The position numbers and the translations under genes are program-made. From NCBI GenBank assembly GCA_017509375.1, contig JAFWPT010000471.1, positions 1 through 10,786 of the forward strand: DNA of 10,786 nucleotides, given 5' to 3'. Positions 8,383 to 10,786 of the stretch are shown here, piece after piece. Position 1 is the first letter of the stretch. Every line of letters begins with the position of its first letter. Source of the DNA: Bacteroidales bacterium (GTDB taxonomy: Bacteria; Bacteroidota; Bacteroidia; Bacteroidales; UBA932). The notes beneath the pieces were generated by a model. That model worked only from the letters and a program-made list of their open reading frames with translations. It was not told the DNA's origin and did no database searches.

Positions 8383-8495
8383 GTTTCGGGAGCGGAATGC
8401 GGTGATTCGCTCCCGCTACGCCACTTTTCCGCCGTTTCGGGAGCGGAATGAGGTGATTCGCTCCCACTGCTGCCAAGGCCACCTACCTTTCCGCC
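8383..8495. repeat. Tandem pair of hairpin-forming repeats (REP-like)
   Basis: A 32-base unit starting GTTTCGGGAGCGGAATG occurs at 8383-8414 and 8434-8465, identical except for one loop base (C at 8400, A at 8451). The period is 51 bp. Each copy is a dyad with 7-bp arms GGGAGCG/CGCTCCC; AAT/ATT extends the stem past one bulged G and leaves a loop of about 6 bases. Both copies are followed by a related tail ending TTTCCGCC (8426-8433 and 8488-8495). The region lies between divergent genes, so these are not terminators of the flanking genes. Likely a REP/REPIN-like or MITE-type element, or a structured RNA; identity unknown. Confidence 0.7.
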
Positions 8496-8527
8496 CTCAT
8501 CGGTAAGGGGGCTGAATCGTTTGAACG

Positions 8528-8543
8528 CTATATCGGAGTATAG
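8528..8543. promoter_or_regulatory. Candidate operator CTATA-N6-TATAG
   Basis: A perfect 5-bp inverted repeat lies directly upstream of the -7 box for the toxin-antitoxin pair, at about the -33 region. The first protein of that pair carries an XRE-type DNA-binding domain, and such proteins usually repress their own promoter by binding dyads of this size. The assignment is inference; AT-rich short dyads arise by chance. Confidence 0.3.
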
Positions 8544-8566
8544 TTACATATTTATTAAACTTCTCA

Positions 8567-8574
8567 TATATTTG
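8567..8574 (+). promoter_or_regulatory. Bacteroidetes -7 box TATATTTG for the HEPN/MNT operon
   Basis: TATATTTG matches the TAnnTTTG consensus exactly. It lies 14 bases before the ATG at 8589, implying a leader of under 10 bases. A -33 TTTG is not clear; GTTA at 8543-8546 is the best placed candidate. Confidence 0.5.
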
Positions 8575-8588
8575 CAAAAAAAAAGAAT

Positions 8589-9089
8589 ATGTTCAAACCA
8601 GACATCAGACATATGCGCATTGCCAGGGGAATGACCCAGGAGCAGGTGGGGATTCTCTCCGGGATGAGTAAATCACAGATATCCCGTATGGAGAGTGGCA
8701 AACTGGGTAGCCCGGATACTTATTCAAGGGTTTTGGCGGCTCTGGGTTACCGTCCGGTAGTCAGTTACATCGATGAACGAAAAGGAGGCAAGCTTGACAG
8801 AGATTCGGTTTTGAGCATCTTAAAAGTTTACTATATATATAACAAGCAGAGTTTGGGAATAGAAAGCCTTGCCCTCTTTGGCAGTTTTGCAAGAAACGAA
8901 GCAAGGCCTGAGAGCGATATCGATATCCTTGTCTCGCTTGAGAAGCCGGACCTGTACCGGTATTACACGCTGTCAAAGCAGCTCGAAACCGTTCTGGGGC
9001 GCAAGATAGACCTTGTTTCTGCTAAGTCTCACTTTCAAGAAGGATTCATTGAAAACATAAAAAAAGACCTGATCTATGTTACAGACTAA
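8589..9089 (+). CDS. mntA: XRE-HTH / MNT nucleotidyltransferase fusion antitoxin
   Basis: 166 residues. Residues about 8-55 form an XRE-type helix-turn-helix (MTQEQVGILSGMSKSQISRMESGK). After a linker, residues about 90-166 form a minimal nucleotidyltransferase. GSFARNEARPESDID has the exact GS-x10-DxD signature (G98, S99, D110, D112), with D141 in KIDLVS as the likely third carboxylate. MNT proteins of HEPN/MNT modules transfer AMP to a tyrosine of the partner RNase and so silence it. Here the enzyme domain comes with its own DNA-binding domain, so it probably also represses the promoter. It overlaps the HEPN gene by 14 bp, which fits co-translation. AT-richer codons (TTA, ATA, TAT) than the glycosidase operon suggest horizontal acquisition. 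Biological activity is inferred from the family. Confidence 0.87.
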   Translation: MFKPDIRHMRIARGMTQEQVGILSGMSKSQISRMESGKLGSPDTYSRVLAALGYRPVVSYIDERKGGKLDRDSVLSILKVYYIYNKQSLGIESLALFGSFARNEARPESDIDILVSLEKPDLYRYYTLSKQLETVLGRKIDLVSAKSHFQEGFIENIKKDLIYVTD

Positions 9090-9453
9090 CGAACGTATAG
9101 CGACTCTGCTCAAGGTGGCCATCAGGGAAATGGACCTTCTCGCGAGCATGACTGCAGACATCACAAAACCGGATGACTTTCTCTCCAGTCTCCATGGGAT
9201 GACTGTTTACAGAGCCTGCGGCATGAGTCTGCAGTACATTTCCGAAAGCTTCGTGAAAATCAGGAACTTAGCTGGGAAAGAATTCTTCAGGCCATACAGG
9301 AGTATCCCCTGGGAGCAGGTTTTCGGTATGAGAAACTTCTTGTCGCACGAATATGGCGAAGTGGATGCTGAGGGCATCTTCAACACGGTCAAGACAGACA
9401 TCCCCACTTTGCTTGAGGTGACAAAGTTGATGAATAACGATTTAGGGCGCTAA
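9076..9453 (+). CDS. hepT: HepT-like HEPN RNase toxin
   Basis: 125 residues, within the usual HepT size of about 110-140. It is mainly helical, and RNFLSHEYG gives the R-x4-H-x-Y motif (R86, H91, Y93): Arg and His are the RNase catalytic pair, and the tyrosine is the residue that the partner nucleotidyltransferase modifies with AMP in studied HepT/MntA pairs. The ATG at 9076 lies inside the end of the antitoxin gene (14-bp overlap), a typical linked arrangement. The protein presumably acts in the cytoplasm on RNA, for example tRNA, and may serve in phage defence or plasmid/island stability; the target is not visible. The antitoxin-first order and motif set make this call secure. Confidence 0.87.
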   Translation: MLQTNERIATLLKVAIREMDLLASMTADITKPDDFLSSLHGMTVYRACGMSLQYISESFVKIRNLAGKEFFRPYRSIPWEQVFGMRNFLSHEYGEVDAEGIFNTVKTDIPTLLEVTKLMNNDLGR

Positions 9454-9465
9454 TCGAGTCGCGCC
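9446..9465 (+). other. GGCGC/GCGCC dyad spanning the toxin stop
   Basis: A 5-bp inverted repeat (9446-9450 and 9461-9465) with a 10-base loop holds the stop codon of the toxin gene. No T-run follows, so it is not a classical terminator. The stretch TCGAGTC...CCGGGATCAC (9454-9473) loosely resembles the T-arm and 3' end of a tRNA. Confidence 0.3.
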
Positions 9466-9530
9466 GGGATCACGCTTCCAAGCCGCAATCCACAAAATCC
9501 AATCATCATTCATATTTATACCCGCAAGTA

Positions 9531-9561
9531 TTTGACAAACCAAAAAATAATAGTACCTTTG
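9531..9561 (+). promoter_or_regulatory. Consensus Bacteroidetes promoter
   Basis: TTTG at 9531-9534 and TACCTTTG at 9554-9561 match the -33 (TTTG) and -7 (TAnnTTTG) boxes exactly, with a 19-bp spacer, within the normal range. Transcription would start near 9567, leaving an AT-rich leader of about 37 bases before the ATG at 9604. It drives the small peptide gene and the fimbrillin-like lipoprotein. Confidence 0.8.
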
Positions 9562-9603
9562 GCGCCCAGTTTTTTAGGCTATATATTATTTATAATCAAT
9601 ACA

Positions 9604-9732
9604 ATGGGAAAAATACAGTATGAACGCCCCGAGATGGTTTTCGTGCAGGTAAAGCAGGGACGCGTTATTTGCACTTCCATGCTGGAATCAAGTGCCAAGA
9701 TGAACGTAACGTATGAAGAGGAGGATTGGTAA
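9604..9732 (+). CDS. 42-aa small ORF preceding a fimbrillin-like lipoprotein
   Basis: The start is the ATG at 9604. The frame is open back to 9532, but that ATG lies inside the promoter and would precede the transcription start, so it is rejected. The peptide has no signal sequence or membrane segment. It starts MGKIQYERPEMVFVQ and ends in an acidic tail, YEEEDW. Tiny ORFs with a near-N-terminal Y-x-x-PE block and an acidic end are often found just upstream of fimbrillin-like or other surface-protein genes in Bacteroidales; their function is unknown. The stop overlaps the next start (TAATG), so it may set translation of the downstream gene or be a secreted-peptide-like product. Confidence 0.65.
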   Translation: MGKIQYERPEMVFVQVKQGRVICTSMLESSAKMNVTYEEEDW

Positions 9733-10786
9733 TGAAGACAACTAACAAATTCTTTAGCGCGATTGTCATCGCCGCTTCCCTTTCCATGGCAAGCATTTCC
9801 TGCCAGAAAGAGATTCCCGCTGCTTCAGGACAGGAGGTCCACGGAATTCACGTCTCCGTGAACGCAGGTATCGCAGATACCAAGAGCGCCGTTGTCACCG
9901 AAAACGGTATCCGTACCCTTACTTTTACATCTGGCGATAAGCTTTACGTCAGCGCCAGTCTCATGCTCGATTTAGGTGAGGGATCTCAGAACTACACGCT
10001 GTCCGGCAATCTTGACGTTGATACCATCGGTGCCGATGCCACCACCGCCACTTTCGAGGGTGAGCTTAAGCTGTATAAGTATTCTATGGGCCCGGAACCC
10101 GAAGAAGTAACTTACGATTTCGGCACGGACAATCCTCTTGCTTTATGCGACTATGCCCGGGCTCTTCTGGTGCATGAAGGCACATCTATAGTATCCGGCG
10201 GCTTGATGGGAGGCGGTTATTTTGAGAATATTGCGTCTTCTGTAAATGAACTGATGACCTCCTGCCTGAATGTATCCGGAGACTATGACGCCGGCAGCAA
10301 TTCATTTACCCTCTCTGCGGCAAGCTCAAGTGGAGAGGTTCTGCCTATCTTCAACTGCACCATCACAGGGCTTACTCCGAACGCGCTATATGAAATTTAC
10401 CTGTTGATTGGCGAAGATGCCGACGATGCACGCGGAGACAGAGCGCTGGGCGGCAAATCCGCGGATGCATCAGGGCAGTTAACTTTTGCCTGCTACTCCT
10501 CCATCTATGCCTCACAGGCTTATTATTATGCATTCCGTTTTAAAAATGGAAACGATTGGATGAGGGCGGAGCTTGGCACCAAGCAACTGGAAAGCAAGGT
10601 GTACAATATTACCCGCGCCGCCAGCGCAGACCCCGCTTCTCCGGTACAGCCCACCGTAACAGGAACTGAAGGCACATGGAATCAAGACCTGTCAGTGTAT
10701 TATCATGATGTGGCCGACATCACCATAAGCGGCACCAGCAAAGGTTATTTCTTCAATTTGTATGCAGGGGGAACCGTGCGCCTGAA
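9732..10786 (+). CDS. Fimbrillin-like surface lipoprotein (3' truncated by window edge)
   Basis: The frame runs from the ATG at 9732 to the right edge without a stop; 351 complete codons are present. The signal ends in a lipobox SISC, with acylated Cys24, followed by QKE. The next section, VNAGIADTKSA...LTFTSGDKLYVSA (43-75), has the layout of the N-terminal domain of Bacteroidales fimbrillin/Mfa-type lipoproteins: a beta-strand, then TKS, then a GD-x-L strand. The middle is beta-rich, with Gly, Ser and Thr. From about residue 300, TVTGTEGTWNQD and ADITISGTSKGYFFNL start a different domain that may be a beta-helix or carbohydrate-binding repeat. It is probably surface-anchored and used for adhesion or pilus-like assembly. 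The family call is by overall resemblance, not by a catalytic motif. Confidence 0.7.
   Translation, partial: MKTTNKFFSAIVIAASLSMASISCQKEIPAASGQEVHGIHVSVNAGIADTKSAVVTENGIRTLTFTSGDKLYVSASLMLDLGEGSQNYTLSGNLDVDTIGADATTATFEGELKLYKYSMGPEPEEVTYDFGTDNPLALCDYARALLVHEGTSIVSGGLMGGGYFENIASSVNELMTSCLNVSGDYDAGSNSFTLSAASSSGEVLPIFNCTITGLTPNALYEIYLLIGEDADDARGDRALGGKSADASGQLTFACYSSIYASQAYYYAFRFKNGNDWMRAELGTKQLESKVYNITRAASADPASPVQPTVTGTEGTWNQDLSVYYHDVADITISGTSKGYFFNLYAGGTVRL

Larger units (their letters stand above)
8237..8588. other. Divergent intergenic region with hairpins, no gene seen
   Basis: The 350 bp between the two divergent starts show no convincing coding frame; the longest short frame noticed, ATG at 8287, gives 24 residues with no recognisable features. 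The region holds a small dyad (8308-8338), a duplicated hairpin element (8383-8495), a candidate operator (8528-8543) and the promoter of the toxin-antitoxin genes. Base composition drops from GC-rich to AT-rich towards its right end. Confidence 0.6.

Noticed and set aside
8383..8414. Rho-independent terminator
   Set aside because: No T-run follows on either strand and the flanking genes are divergent, so no transcript of theirs ends here.
8383..8465. CRISPR array from two repeats with a 19-bp spacer
   Set aside because: Only two copies, a spacer too short for typical arrays, strong dyads, and no cas genes nearby.
9532..9603. 24-residue upstream extension of the small ORF
   Set aside because: The ATG at 9532 is part of the promoter's -33 region and would not be in the transcript.

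Overview
The window looks like a high-GC member of the Bacteroidales, possibly Rikenellaceae/Alistipes-like; the genus is an inference. Pointers are a perfect Bacteroidetes-type promoter (TTTG, 19 bp, TAnnTTTG) at 9531-9561, short-leader genes without clear Shine-Dalgarno sequences, several secreted or lipid-anchored glycan-active enzymes, and a fimbrillin-like lipoprotein preceded by a tiny ORF. No rRNA, complete tRNA, CRISPR array, transposase or integrase was seen.

Bases 2-6740 (+) form a tightly packed four-gene operon of exported proteins: a 5'-truncated endonuclease/exonuclease/phosphatase (EEP) - PKD - PQQ-type propeller fusion; a TolB-like beta-propeller lipoprotein with conserved histidines, possibly a polysaccharide lyase; a GH39-type glycosidase; and a GH2 enzyme of beta-glucuronidase size that carries the N-x-K-G motif associated with recognising the uronate carboxylate. 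The first three genes are joined by TGATG and ATGA stop/start overlaps and the fourth follows after 18 bp. I infer a role in taking apart a uronic-acid-containing glycan. There is no SusC/SusD pair, so any transport genes lie outside.

Bases 6749-8236 (-) are a convergent gene for a lipoprotein of the GH63/MGH1-like (alpha/alpha)6 glycosidase type. The convergent junction holds three copies of a roughly 20-bp tandem repeat with core TTCGGTGA.

Bases 8237-8588 are a divergent intergenic region. It holds two copies of a strong hairpin with identical GGGAGCG/CGCTCCC arms, another small dyad, a candidate operator and a promoter. It leads into an AT-richer HEPN/MNT toxin-antitoxin pair (8589-9453). 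The nucleotidyltransferase antitoxin is fused to an N-terminal XRE-type helix-turn-helix, and the toxin is a HepT-like HEPN RNase.

Bases 9531-10786 (+) are a new transcription unit: the strong promoter, a 42-aa acidic-tailed peptide gene, and, overlapping by one base (TAATG), a fimbrillin-like lipoprotein that runs off the right edge.
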